From assembly GCF_016801985.1 (NCBI RefSeq), contig NZ_JAEVLS010000005.1, positions 682,001 to 746,000 on the forward strand: 64,000 nucleotides of DNA, given 5' to 3'. The first letter of the stretch is position 1, and each line of letters starts with the position of its first letter. The notes under the pieces are model-generated. The model was not told the DNA's origin. It was given only the letters and a program-made list of their open reading frames with translations, and did no database searches. This document shows, piece by piece, positions 16,114 through 24,129 of this stretch. Source of the stretch: Steroidobacter gossypii. Lineage in GTDB: Bacteria > Pseudomonadota > Gammaproteobacteria > Steroidobacterales > Steroidobacteraceae. A program made the position numbers and the translations under genes.

Positions 16114-17369
16114 TGCTTGCGTTTCTTTCCCTCTTCCATCAGCTTGTCCAAGTGCGTGCGAATGTGCGCCGCCTCCGCCGCGGTGTTGGCCAGTGAAATC
16201 GCCTTGTCGAACGAAACACGCGCTTCATCGTTGCGGTTGAGCTGCATCAACAGCCCGCCGCGCAGTCCATGGAAATGGAAGTAGCCCGACAATGCCGATG
16301 CCAGCGGCTCGATCATCTCCAGTGCTTTGGCCGGTCCATCGCATTTCATGACCGCCACCGCGCGGTTCAAGGTCACAACCGGCGAAGGCTGGACCGTTTC
16401 CAACAGCGCATACAAGCGGTCGATCTCGTGCCAGTTCGTATCCTCCGCTCGCGGCGCACGCGCATGCACGGCCGCGATCGCTGCTTGAATCTGGTACGGG
16501 CCCGGCTGTTGCAACCGGACGGCCTTGTCGAGCAGCGCGAAAGCTTCCGCAATCATCTCCCGCCGCCACAAACGCCGATCCTGATCTTCCATCAGCACAA
16601 TGTTTTGATTGGCATCGAGCCGCGCCGGCGCACGCGCGTGCTGCAACAACAGCAGCGCATTGAGCCCCATGATCTCGGGATCGCCGCGAAATAAACGCAG
16701 CAGCAAGCGAGCGAGCCGTATCGCCTCCTCGCACAGCGGCTCACGAATGTGCAACTCGCCGCCGCTCGCCGAGTACCCTTCGTTGAACAGCAGGTAGATC
16801 ATCGCGGCGACAGTGGACAGGCGCTCTGCCCGCTCCACCGCGCCCGGAGTTTCGAACGGCACATCCGCTTGCGACACACGCCGCTTGGCGCGAGTGATCC
16901 GTTGTTCCATCGCCGACTCGCCGACCAGGAACGCGCGGGCGATCTCCTGCACCGACAGCCCCGATACGATGCGCAACGCCAGGGCGATCTGCTGATTCGC
17001 GGGGAGATCGGGATGACAGCAGACGAACAACAGCCGTAGCACGTCGTCGCGGTAGTCTTCGCTGTCCAGTCGGTCGGCCATGGCAGTCTCGGCATCGTCG
17101 GTGTCGGAGAGGATTTCCTCATCCGGCAATGCCTGCTGCTTGCTGCGTCGACGAGCCTCGTCGAGCGCGAAATTGCGCCCCACCAGGATCAACCACGCCG
17201 CGGGATCGCGCGGCGGTCCGTTGACCGGCCACTTCTGCAAAGCGCGGAGGCACGCTTCCTGAAAGGCCTCCTCCGCCGTCTCCAGATTTCGGAAGTAGCG
17301 CAGCAGTGCGGCCACGGCCTGGGGCCGCGCCGACGTCATCGCTGCATCTATCCAACCCAGATCAGTCAT
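16110..17369 (-). CDS. ECF42-type RNA polymerase sigma factor with C-terminal extension
   Basis: The 419-residue protein has sigma-70 region 2 (residues 10-80, with EEAFQEACLRALQKWP) and region 4 (about 120-180, GLSVQEIARAFLVGESAMEQRI), then a 240-residue helical extension of the DUF6596/TPR-like kind starting LLFNEGYSA. This architecture defines the ECF42 group, whose members usually pair with a DGPF (YCII-related) gene rather than an anti-sigma factor. Exactly such a gene lies directly upstream at 17379-17765, separated by 9 bases. The extension is thought to regulate the sigma factor. Target genes cannot be read here. Confidence 0.93.
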   Translation of the reverse strand: MTDLGWIDAAMTSARPQAVAALLRYFRNLETAEEAFQEACLRALQKWPVNGPPRDPAAWLILVGRNFALDEARRRSKQQALPDEEILSDTDDAETAMADRLDSEDYRDDVLRLLFVCCHPDLPANQQIALALRIVSGLSVQEIARAFLVGESAMEQRITRAKRRVSQADVPFETPGAVERAERLSTVAAMIYLLFNEGYSASGGELHIREPLCEEAIRLARLLLRLFRGDPEIMGLNALLLLQHARAPARLDANQNIVLMEDQDRRLWRREMIAEAFALLDKAVRLQQPGPYQIQAAIAAVHARAPRAEDTNWHEIDRLYALLETVQPSPVVTLNRAVAVMKCDGPAKALEMIEPLASALSGYFHFHGLRGGLLMQLNRNDEARVSFDKAISLANTAAEAAHIRTHLDKLMEEGKKRKH

Positions 17370-17378
17370 GGTGGTCGC

Positions 17379-17765
17379 TCATTGACCGCTCGCCGCTTCG
17401 CCCGCCAAGCCCGGCACACCGGGGTGGTAATACATCACCGGACGAATCTCCACGCAGCCCGGCTCGTGAACCAGCTCACGCGCCGCTGTGATGACTTCCT
17501 CCAGCGTTTCACAATCGAACAGATAGAAGCCGAGCATCTGCTCCTTGGTCTCCGCAAACGGGCCGTCCAGCACCATCATTTCACGGCCGCTACGGACGGT
17601 CGTCGCCGTGGTGGTGGGCATGAGGCGCGCCACGGGTCCGAGCTTGCCTTTGGCGGCGAACTTGGCCATGACGCCCTGGTGGTGTTGCATCACCGCCTCG
17701 TCCTTTTCTTTGGACCAGGCGCCGACGACGGCTTCGGAGTTGTAGCAAATGACCGCATACAGCAT
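17379..17765 (-). CDS. YCII-related (DGPF) domain protein
   Basis: A 128-residue single-domain protein with the defining block LDGPFAETKEQMLGFYLFD at about residues 65-83 and the N-terminal MLYAVICYNSE strand. The dimeric alpha/beta fold resembles YCII-like enzymes, but the catalytic role is unproven. It precedes the ECF42 sigma gene, and DGPF proteins are conserved partners of ECF42 sigma factors. It may be a target, a sensor, or both. Cytoplasmic. Confidence 0.93.
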   Translation of the reverse strand: MLYAVICYNSEAVVGAWSKEKDEAVMQHHQGVMAKFAAKGKLGPVARLMPTTTATTVRSGREMMVLDGPFAETKEQMLGFYLFDCETLEEVITAARELVHEPGCVEIRPVMYYHPGVPGLAGEAASGQ

Positions 17766-17886
17766 GTTTGGCTCCTTCGTGATTCAAGGACGAAGCAGTA
17801 TGACGGATTCCGACACGGGTCGGCCGCGGCAGGCACAACAGGCGTGACAGCCCGACGACCGGGCCGGTGCGTTCAGTCAGGAGGGT

Positions 17887-18144
17887 TTATTCGCAGGCCA
17901 CAGCCGCCAGCACGATGGGCAGCTCGTTGATCTTGGAAACGACCACGCGAAAGCCGTCCGCGGCCAGTTCCGCCGGGTCGAGCTCGATCTGGATCTGAAG
18001 ATATTCGTCGCCGAGCCGCTCGCTCGCGACGCTGCGCGGGATGAGATTACGCGCCTGGAAGAATTGCAGCACCCGGACCAGGGAGCCCGGGTCCGCTTCC
18101 ACCACCGCTTTGAGCCGCAGAGCTGCAGCATTGCCGACTTGCAT
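17887..18144 (-). CDS. Small ACT-like domain protein
   Basis: An 85-residue protein whose single domain looks like an ACT fold: LRLKAVVEADPGSLVRVLQFF has the loop in which ACT domains bind amino acids, followed by alternating strand and helix (YLQIQIEL, FRVVVSKINE). It resembles the small regulatory subunits of acetolactate synthase, but no such large subunit is nearby. The ATG at 18144 is preferred over a longer start because the domain begins there. It stands alone, so a ligand-sensing role is inferred only from the fold. Confidence 0.7.
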   Translation of the reverse strand: MQVGNAAALRLKAVVEADPGSLVRVLQFFQARNLIPRSVASERLGDEYLQIQIELDPAELAADGFRVVVSKINELPIVLAAVACE

Positions 18145-18513
18145 GATCGATCGCCTCCGCTTCACCTGAATTCGCCATTCGCATCGACACCCCGGCATCC
18201 GCAGATGCCGGGCGGCGAATTTGAATTCCGATGAAACGGTGGGCGGTCACGTCAGAACATCGCTGCCTGGTGGAACGGTTAAGAGTGTAGCTCAGGTAGT
18301 TCGATGGCGGCTACGTGCAGTCGCCTCTGTAGCCATGGCCGGCGGTGCGGGCCTATTTCGAGCGCATTCCTGCAGCGGCCGAGCCTGGCGCGGGCCCGGA
18401 GCGAAGAGTTCGCTTTATATAAAGAGGAGCGTCTGCGGCACGCGAGCCGAGCGCAGCCTGTCCCACTCCGACGTGGATCGGGCGTCCTGCCCGATCCCTG
18501 AAGTCACGGTCCT
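18145..18513. other. Intergenic stretch with one hairpin, no gene seen
   Basis: These 369 bases hold no convincing gene on either strand. The sequence GGATCGGGC (18475-18483) and GCCCGATCC (18489-18497) form a perfect 9-bp stem with a 5-base loop, just past the minE stop. It may help end minCDE transcription, although there is no T run beyond it on the minus strand. A TTTATATAAAG stretch near 18413-18423 is AT-rich and could be promoter DNA. Confidence 0.5.
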
Positions 18514-18771
18514 TCAGGCCTTGCTCTTCTCCGGCAGCGCCACGGTGAACTCCAGCACCTCGTGTCCATCCTCTTTTTCCAGGTTCATCTGCACGGCGTC
18601 CGGATCGACGTTGATGTACTTGCGGATGACCTCCAGCAGCTCACGCCGCAAGGTCGGCAAGTAATCGGGCCCACCCCGGGTGGTGCGTTCCTGCGCGACG
18701 ATGATGCGCAACCGCTCCTTGGCGACGTTGGCGGTCGGCTGGGCGCGGCGAAAAAATGCGAGCAATCCCAT
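18514..18771 (-). CDS. minE: Cell division topological specificity factor MinE
   Basis: The 85-residue protein matches MinE in length and order: a short membrane-binding N-terminus (MGLLAFFRR), the MinD-interacting segment [16 protein letters not shown] (about residues 18-33) and the dimeric topological domain with [18 protein letters not shown]. MinE displaces MinD from the membrane and drives pole-to-pole oscillation so the Z ring forms at midcell. It starts 2 bases after the minD stop and is the last gene of minCDE. Confidence 0.97.
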   Translation of the reverse strand: MGLLAFFRRAQPTANVAKERLRIIVAQERTTRGGPDYLPTLRRELLEVIRKYINVDPDAVQMNLEKEDGHEVLEFTVALPEKSKA

Positions 18772-18773
18772 TC

Positions 18774-19586
18774 TCAACCTCCGAACATGCGGGCCAGGAA
18801 GCCCTTCTTGGGTTCGTCGAGGAACCGCAGGGGCAAGGTGTCACCCAACAGGCGCGCGACCGAGTCCTCGTATGCCTTGGACACGTCGCTCTGCTCGTTC
18901 AGGATCACCGGCGTGCCGGCGTTGGAAGCCGACAGCACATCCGGCGACTCCGGGATGACCCCGATCACGTCCAGCCCGAGAATCTCTTTCACGTCTCCGA
19001 CGCTCATCATCTCGCCGGTGGCGACCCGGCGCGGGCTGTAGCGGGTCAGCAGCAGGTGCTCCTGCACCTTGCCGTCGCCCTTCTCGGCTTTCTGCGTTTT
19101 GCTGGAGAGCAGGCCAAGGATGCGATCGGAATCGCGCACCGAGGACACTTCGGGATTCACCACCACGATGGCGCGATCGGCGTAGTACATCGCCAGGTGC
19201 GCGCCTTTTTCGATGCCGGCGGGCGAATCGCAAATGATGTACTCGAAGCCGTCTGCGATCAGCTCGTCGAACACCTTGCGCACGCCTTCCATCGACAGCG
19301 CTTCTTTATCGCGCGTCTGCGAGGCCGCCAGTACGAACAGCGAGTCGATGCGCTTGTCCTTGATCAGCGCCTGCTTGAGCGTGCAGTCGCCTTGGATGAC
19401 GTTGACGAAGTCGTAAACCACGCGCCGCTCGCAGCCCATGATCAGGTCGAGGTTGCGCAAGCCGATATCGAAATCGATGACGGCGACCTTTTTGCCTCGG
19501 CGGGCCAAGCCGCATGCGACGCTGGCGGACGTGGTCGTCTTGCCGACGCCACCCTTGCCGGATGTCACAACGATGATTTCAGCCAA
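18774..19586 (-). CDS. minD: Septum site-determining ATPase MinD
   Basis: The 270-residue protein begins [20 protein letters not shown], a deviant Walker A (KGGVGKTT) with the signature lysine of MinD/ParA ATPases, and ends in an amphipathic membrane-targeting helix ([10 protein letters not shown]). Length equals that of E. coli MinD. The start is a TTG at 19586, supported by a GGGAGA ribosome site and the family N-terminus. MinD binds the membrane with ATP and recruits MinC and MinE. It lies between minC and minE. Confidence 0.97.
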   Translation of the reverse strand: MAEIIVVTSGKGGVGKTTTSASVACGLARRGKKVAVIDFDIGLRNLDLIMGCERRVVYDFVNVIQGDCTLKQALIKDKRIDSLFVLAASQTRDKEALSMEGVRKVFDELIADGFEYIICDSPAGIEKGAHLAMYYADRAIVVVNPEVSSVRDSDRILGLLSSKTQKAEKGDGKVQEHLLLTRYSPRRVATGEMMSVGDVKEILGLDVIGVIPESPDVLSASNAGTPVILNEQSDVSKAYEDSVARLLGDTLPLRFLDEPKKGFLARMFGG

Positions 19587-19663
19587 AGTGGCAGTCTCCC
19601 GGAAAATTGAAGTGGGAAGTGGAAGTTTTGGATTCGAGGGTTGGGACCGGCTGCGAGCGCACT

Positions 19664-20422
19664 TCAGCCACCGATGCGAGCGAAGCGCAGATCGTCGCCG
19701 TCCAGCCAGGCTTGCACGGGCTTGCCGGCAAGCTCTGGCGGCAAGGTCTCGAACACCCGGAACACACCGGCGATGGAGATCAGCTCGGCATGGAATTCCT
19801 GGCAGAACACGCGCGCGGTGACTTCGCCCCGGGCTCCAGCCACGGCGCGACCGCGCAGCGTTCCATAGATATGTACACAACCGTCGGCGATCACTTCGGC
19901 GCCGGCGCCCACCGTCGATGTCACGACCAGATCCGAGTGGCGCGCATAAACCTGTTGCCCGGAGCGAACCGGCTGATGCTGCATCAATGAGGGTGTATGC
20001 AGAACGGCCGGTTCCGGCGGTGGCGCGGGAGCCTTCGGTGGCGGCGCCGGTTCTTTTACGGTCGGCACCGGCGAGGCTTTGCCTTGTACGCGGAACTGCG
20101 TGAGCACCGGCACTTCGAGCGTACGAGCCAGCGCGTCCACGGCCGCGGTTCCATGCGCCAGTCCAACCGTCAGCATTCCGGCCCGGCGAACGGCGTCGAA
20201 AACATCGCGCATGTCACTGGTCGACGGTTCTTTCTCGAGCGCGCTCAGGTCCAAGCACACGGCGGTCCGTTCGAAAAAGTGGGGAGCGGCGGCGACGCGG
20301 CCGGTGAGCTCGTCGAGAATGGCGCCGGCGTCGGTGGTGCGAATGCGCACCTGCGCCAGACCCACCTGGCCAAAGCGGATTTCTACGGCTGGTTCTCGCG
20401 CAGCTTCGAGGGGTTTATTCAT
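19664..20422 (-). CDS. minC: Septum site-determining protein MinC
   Basis: The 252-residue protein has an N-terminal FtsZ-inhibiting domain (residues 10-110), a proline-rich linker (PAPPPKAPAPPPEPAV, about 125-140) and the C-terminal beta-helix dimerisation domain with GQQVYARHSDLVVTSTVGAGAEVIADG. MinC blocks FtsZ assembly away from midcell and rides with MinD. It is the first gene of minCDE, 77 bases ahead of minD. The ATG at 20422 is favoured; a GTG one codon earlier is possible. Confidence 0.95.
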   Translation of the reverse strand: MNKPLEAAREPAVEIRFGQVGLAQVRIRTTDAGAILDELTGRVAAAPHFFERTAVCLDLSALEKEPSTSDMRDVFDAVRRAGMLTVGLAHGTAAVDALARTLEVPVLTQFRVQGKASPVPTVKEPAPPPKAPAPPPEPAVLHTPSLMQHQPVRSGQQVYARHSDLVVTSTVGAGAEVIADGCVHIYGTLRGRAVAGARGEVTARVFCQEFHAELISIAGVFRVFETLPPELAGKPVQAWLDGDDLRFARIGG

Positions 20423-20661
20423 CACTTAGGTTCGCACGGGCCCGTGGGACTTTTGCCGGGCGAAGTGTAACGGATGCTGCGGCCGCTGCGTGGCCAGATG
20501 CAAACTGTCGTGCGGTATCGACAGCGGTTTTTTATATACCGAGGGAACGATGCGTGCCGTTGGTTCGTCATGCTTCGAGTTTCGATATTCCACGAGGATC
20601 ACGGCCGGGGTTGGCCGTAAACTTTTCGAGGGCAGCGAAGCCCTTTTGCGCGAGGACGCAC

Positions 20662-21465
20662 ATGGCTGCACCGACGCCGCTGCTGTGGACCGGAGGCTGG
20701 GATTCCACCTTTCGGCTGCTCTCGCTGCTGCTCCGTGAGCAACGCGAAGTCCAGCCTTACTATGTCATAGACAGCCTGCATTATCGGCCGGCGGTGCCCG
20801 CCGAGCGCGAAGCGATGCGAGCCATCCGGCAGACGCTGTTGAAACGCCATCCCGAGGCAGCTGTCAGATTGGCCGACACCGTCGAATGCCGACTCGCGGA
20901 CATCGACGCCGACACCGAGACCATGCGTTACTACGAGCGTTGCCTCGCCATCGGCTTCATCGGCGGTCAATACGAATGGCTGGCGCGTTATTGCCGCCAG
21001 CACGGCATCGAAGGCATGGAGCTGTCGATCCACCGGGACGACAAGGCTCGGGAGCTGCTTGCCGAGTTGATCGGCCCGAGCCGCGATCGACTCGATCCCC
21101 GCTTCGCCGGGGACTGCCGATATGAGCTGTTCAAATCGTTCCGCTTTCCGCTGTTCGATATGACCAAACGGCAGATGCAGGCCGAGGCGCGGGCCGGCGG
21201 CTTCGAAGATTTGATGCGAATGACCTGGTTTTGCCACAAGCCGCGACACGGCCAGCCCTGTGGCACCTGCAATCCCTGCATCTACACCATCGAAGAAGGC
21301 CTCGGCGAACGCGTGCCGTTGAGTGGACGGCTGCGTTATCACTTACGCGTCGTGCCTCGGCTGCGGCATTGGCTGGCGCGTCACCCCGATCTCTACATGC
21401 GAGTGCGCGGGTTGTATCGACGATTGCGGTCCGGCTCGGTCGGCGCTCCGGCGGCGGGAGCCTGA
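20662..21465 (+). CDS. QueC-like PP-loop ATPase
   Basis: The 267-residue protein starts with a PP-loop LLWTGGWDSTFRLL (residues 7-20), the SGGxDS-type ATP pyrophosphatase site. Near residue 190 it has CHKPRHGQPCGTCNPC, a C-x8-C-x2-C-x2-C zinc site with the exact spacing of QueC (7-cyano-7-deazaguanine synthase). Overall sequence and the WTGGWDST variant differ from canonical QueC. No queC, queD or queE partner is adjacent. It may make another nitrile or amide, or modify a surface glycan precursor. A GAGG site supports the ATG at 20662. Confidence 0.8.
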   Translation: MAAPTPLLWTGGWDSTFRLLSLLLREQREVQPYYVIDSLHYRPAVPAEREAMRAIRQTLLKRHPEAAVRLADTVECRLADIDADTETMRYYERCLAIGFIGGQYEWLARYCRQHGIEGMELSIHRDDKARELLAELIGPSRDRLDPRFAGDCRYELFKSFRFPLFDMTKRQMQAEARAGGFEDLMRMTWFCHKPRHGQPCGTCNPCIYTIEEGLGERVPLSGRLRYHLRVVPRLRHWLARHPDLYMRVRGLYRRLRSGSVGAPAAGA

Positions 21466-21534
21466 GCTTTCTGACAGCGGTTGACCGGTTTGTCGAGTAG
21501 TGTGGCGTCTTCCCGCTTTCCAGGAGACGTCGCA

Positions 21535-22356
21535 ATGACTGCCACTCAAAAAGATAAAGCCGTTACCTTCCGGGCACTGCACGAGCAGCCCCGCGCCTTC
21601 GTCATCGCCAATGCCTGGGACGCGGGCTCGGCGCAGTTGCTGGCCGGGCTCGGCTTCCCGGCGATCGCCACGTCCAGCGCGGCGTCGGCCGGCACGCTGG
21701 GCCGACCAGACGGCAGAATCACCCGTGAGGAAGCGATTGCCCATGCCAAGGCGCTCTCGGACGCTGTGGATGTGCCGGTCTCGGCGGATCTCGAGAACGG
21801 CTTCGGCCATTCGCCACGCGATGTCGCCGAGACCATCCGGCTCGCCGCACAGGCCGGAGTGGCGGGCGGTTCCATCGAAGACCACACCGGCGACGCCAGC
21901 CGACCCATCTATGACTTCGAGCAGGCGGTGGAACGAGTGGCCGCCGCCGTCGAAGCTGCCCGGGCATTGAGCTTCCCGTTCACCTTGACAGCCCGTTGCG
22001 AAAACTTTCTGCACGGCCATCCAGACCTCGACGACACCATCAAACGCTTGCAGGCCTTCGAAAAGGCCGGCGCGGATGTGTTGTTCGCCCCCGGCCTTCC
22101 GGACCTGAAAGCCGTGCGCGCCGTGTGCTCGTCGCTGACCAAGCCGGTGAACTTCATGGTTGGCATCCCTGGCCGCTCGTTCAGCGTCGCCGAACTCCAG
22201 GACGCCGGCGTGCGACGAATCAGCCTGGCCACCTCGCTGCACCGGGCTGCCATGAGCGGGCTGTACCGCGCTGCCCTGGAAATCAAAGACCAGGGCACGT
22301 TCGATTTCTTGGACACCCTGGTCAGCTCCAAAGAGCTCGGCCGGTTCCTGCGCTGA
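21535..22356 (+). CDS. Isocitrate lyase/PEP mutase family protein
   Basis: The 273-residue protein has the TIM-barrel pattern of the PEP mutase/isocitrate lyase superfamily, with FVIANAWDAGSAQLL near the N-terminus, the acidic metal-binding SADLENGFG (about residues 83-91) and SIEDHTGD. It lacks the KKCGHL-type cysteine motif of true isocitrate lyases. It likely cleaves or rearranges a small 2-oxo or phosphonate-related acid with Mg, but the substrate is undefined. A purine-rich AGGAGAC lies just before the ATG at 21535. Confidence 0.88.
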   Translation: MTATQKDKAVTFRALHEQPRAFVIANAWDAGSAQLLAGLGFPAIATSSAASAGTLGRPDGRITREEAIAHAKALSDAVDVPVSADLENGFGHSPRDVAETIRLAAQAGVAGGSIEDHTGDASRPIYDFEQAVERVAAAVEAARALSFPFTLTARCENFLHGHPDLDDTIKRLQAFEKAGADVLFAPGLPDLKAVRAVCSSLTKPVNFMVGIPGRSFSVAELQDAGVRRISLATSLHRAAMSGLYRAALEIKDQGTFDFLDTLVSSKELGRFLR

Positions 22357-22367
22357 CGCAATCGCCA

Positions 22368-22838
22368 TCAATGCCGCCGCATCTTCTTCAGCAGCTCGTG
22401 CAAGCGACCCTGCATCATGTGAGCTCTGGCCTCGTAGTAGCGCTCGGCCTTGCTCGCATCCGAGCTGCGTTTGGACGGCCGCTTGTTCCGCGGCGAAGTG
22501 CGGCGCCGGGTTTTCATGGCGCGGGCGATGTCGATGCCGAGCTCCAACGCGTCATCGCTGCCCAGGATGCCGGCCACCAGCATGACTCCGACTTGGGTGA
22601 ATGCGAGCACCGGCCGGCGATCCAGTCGGCCGCGATCGTGCGCCTTGGATATTTTGAAGAACGCCGCCGGCTGCAAGCGCCACAACTTGCGGCCGACCTT
22701 CCCGTAGAACTTCGTCAGGCTGATGCCGAACAACGCCGCCAGATCCGAATCCTTGATCGTCTTGTAACCGCGAACGTTGACGATCAATGGCGCGATCGTG
22801 CTGGCGACCACTCGCCCGGTGTTACGCGCGACGGTCAT
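22368..22838 (-). CDS. ORF6N-like DNA-binding domain protein
   Basis: The 156-residue protein has, near residues 17-50, IVNVRGYKTIKDSDLAALFG followed by LTKFYGKVGRKLWRL. This resembles the ORF6N/KilA-N class domain of phage-related DNA-binding proteins, in which an (I/V)RG strand precedes a DLAxLYG helix. The C-terminus is basic and helical. It lies 28 bases downstream of an XRE regulator on the same strand, likely one operon. The pair may be of phage or mobile origin; a role cannot be assigned. Confidence 0.65.
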   Translation of the reverse strand: MTVARNTGRVVASTIAPLIVNVRGYKTIKDSDLAALFGISLTKFYGKVGRKLWRLQPAAFFKISKAHDRGRLDRRPVLAFTQVGVMLVAGILGSDDALELGIDIARAMKTRRRTSPRNKRPSKRSSDASKAERYYEARAHMMQGRLHELLKKMRRH

Positions 22839-22866
22839 GACAGCGCACCGCCGCGCGCCACTCGAG

Positions 22867-23232
22867 CTAGCGAGCGTTGCCTTCTTCGAGCACGTCGATG
22901 ATTCGAATCACGAAACGCTGCTGGGTTTTGGTCAGCGATTGCAAGCGCTCCGCGTGTCGCATGGCTCGTGGCGACACCTTGCTCTTGGCAACGCGAACCG
23001 GCCGCGCCATGCCGACCAGCTCCTCGACCGAGATCAAGAACACGCGAGCGATCTTGGTCAGCAGCAGCACCGAGACGCGACGCTCTCCCAACTCGTATGC
23101 AAATACCGCTTGTTGCGAGACGCCGATGGCTCGCGCCAGTTCCGCCTGGGTCAGCCCACGAGCCTTGCGCAAGTTGGAGATGTGCGCACCGAGAGCTTTG
23201 AAGTAAGCACGACTTTCCTGCTTGATCACCAT
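22867..23232 (-). CDS. XRE-family helix-turn-helix regulator
   Basis: A 121-residue protein with an N-terminal Cro/C1-type helix-turn-helix (SNLRKARGLTQAELARAIGV, about residues 19-38, followed by QQAVFAYELGER) and a basic helical tail. It should bind DNA as a dimer and probably regulates its own operon with the ORF6N gene downstream. The upstream DNA is AT-rich and has a palindrome at 23338-23359 that could be an operator, although it lies over 100 bases from the start. Confidence 0.9.
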   Translation of the reverse strand: MVIKQESRAYFKALGAHISNLRKARGLTQAELARAIGVSQQAVFAYELGERRVSVLLLTKIARVFLISVEELVGMARPVRVAKSKVSPRAMRHAERLQSLTKTQQRFVIRIIDVLEEGNAR

Positions 23233-23635
23233 TCAACTTGCCCATGTTTGTTTTTTCCTCAAACATTCCAATCTCGCTTTGGCGGACCCGCTGGCAATTC
23301 CTTTAGAGGGGTCGGGCCTCATCCCACCATTTGTGATATCGAGACAAACGTTTCTCGATGTTTATTTTATGAAGCACGCGATGTCGCATTTGCTCCGTTA
23401 ACGCGAATTTTCGACATCGTTGTCAGGTCAAAACGAACGATCTTGCGCAAACGACCTTCGCGCCTCGTACTGCGGCATTTATCGCGGAACGTAGTGGCTA
23501 AAGCAGGACGGCTTAAGCGGCGGGCAGTGGGCGATCCACTATGGCGTCGGCACGTGGAGCTCAGCGCAAGCAATCCCGCGGAGCTTCACAGGGATCGCGG
23601 CCTCGAAGATACTGCGGCTTCTTCCCGGCTCGAGG
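23233..23635. other. Intergenic, AT-rich region with a palindrome
   Basis: These 403 bases contain no convincing gene. The part at about 23240-23420 is clearly AT-richer than its surroundings. ATCGAGA (23338-23344) and TCTCGAT (23353-23359) form a perfect 7-bp inverted repeat around 8 bases and are next to a TTTATTTTATG stretch, which would suit an operator and promoter for the XRE operon or for the DUF6524 gene on the other strand. Lower GC may mark acquired DNA. Confidence 0.45.
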
Positions 23636-24064
23636 ATGGCCAAAGTGAACGATCTGAGTTTCGGTGGGTTTCTGCTGCGGGCGTCGCTGTCGCTCGTGCT
23701 GGTGTTGCTCACCTTCAACCCCAGCGGCTACTCCTATGTTCATATGGTGTCCGACGGTTTTCCGAATGTGACCCCCGTGGAAGCCGTGCTTGGCATCCTG
23801 CTGCTGATCGGCTGGATCGTGTTCCTGGGGGCGACGCTCAAATCCATCGGATTGATCGGCATGGTGCTGGCATTCGCGCTTTGCGCCGCATTGATCTGGA
23901 TGATCGTGTCGTGGGGCTGGGTCAGCTTGGATGACACCAACGCACTGACCTGGATCGGCCTGGTGATCCTGGCGCTGATCATGGCCATCGGGATGGCGTG
24001 GGCGCATCTGTACCGTCGCTGGACGGGACAGGCGACGGTCGACGAGGTCAAGGAGGGCCAGTGA
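23636..24064 (+). CDS. DUF6524 family membrane protein
   Basis: A 142-residue inner-membrane protein with four hydrophobic helices (near residues 10-26, 46-64, 69-91 and 103-122) and a short charged tail. The opening with GGFLLRASLSLVLVLLTFNPSGYSY matches the DUF6524 family pattern as I know it. The only domain is this membrane unit. A hairpin at 24088-24109 follows it. Function unknown. Confidence 0.8.
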   Translation: MAKVNDLSFGGFLLRASLSLVLVLLTFNPSGYSYVHMVSDGFPNVTPVEAVLGILLLIGWIVFLGATLKSIGLIGMVLAFALCAALIWMIVSWGWVSLDDTNALTWIGLVILALIMAIGMAWAHLYRRWTGQATVDEVKEGQ

Positions 24065-24087
24065 GTCTCGTTAGATTCGGCCCCAAG

Positions 24088-24109
24088 CCCCTCCCGTGAA
24101 CGGGAGGGG
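24088..24109. terminator. Bidirectional hairpin terminator
   Basis: CCCCTCCCG (24088-24096) and CGGGAGGGG (24101-24109) form a perfect 9-bp stem with a TGAA tetraloop. It lies between convergent genes ending at 24064 and 24130. No strong T run is visible on either side, so termination may rely on Rho or hairpin strength. Confidence 0.6.
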
Positions 24110-24129
24110 AAGAATGCTCCTATTCGACG

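Noticed and set aside
18263-18340. tRNA-like phrases (GGTGGAACGGTTAAGAG, GTGTAGCTCAGGTAGTTCGAT)
   Set aside because: No acceptor or T stem can be paired and there is no TTCGAAT-type loop, so it is not a tRNA gene.
20554-20661. Longer N-terminus for the QueC-like protein
   Set aside because: The extra 36 residues are not family-like, and the ATG at 20662 has a GAGG site and begins just before the PP-loop.
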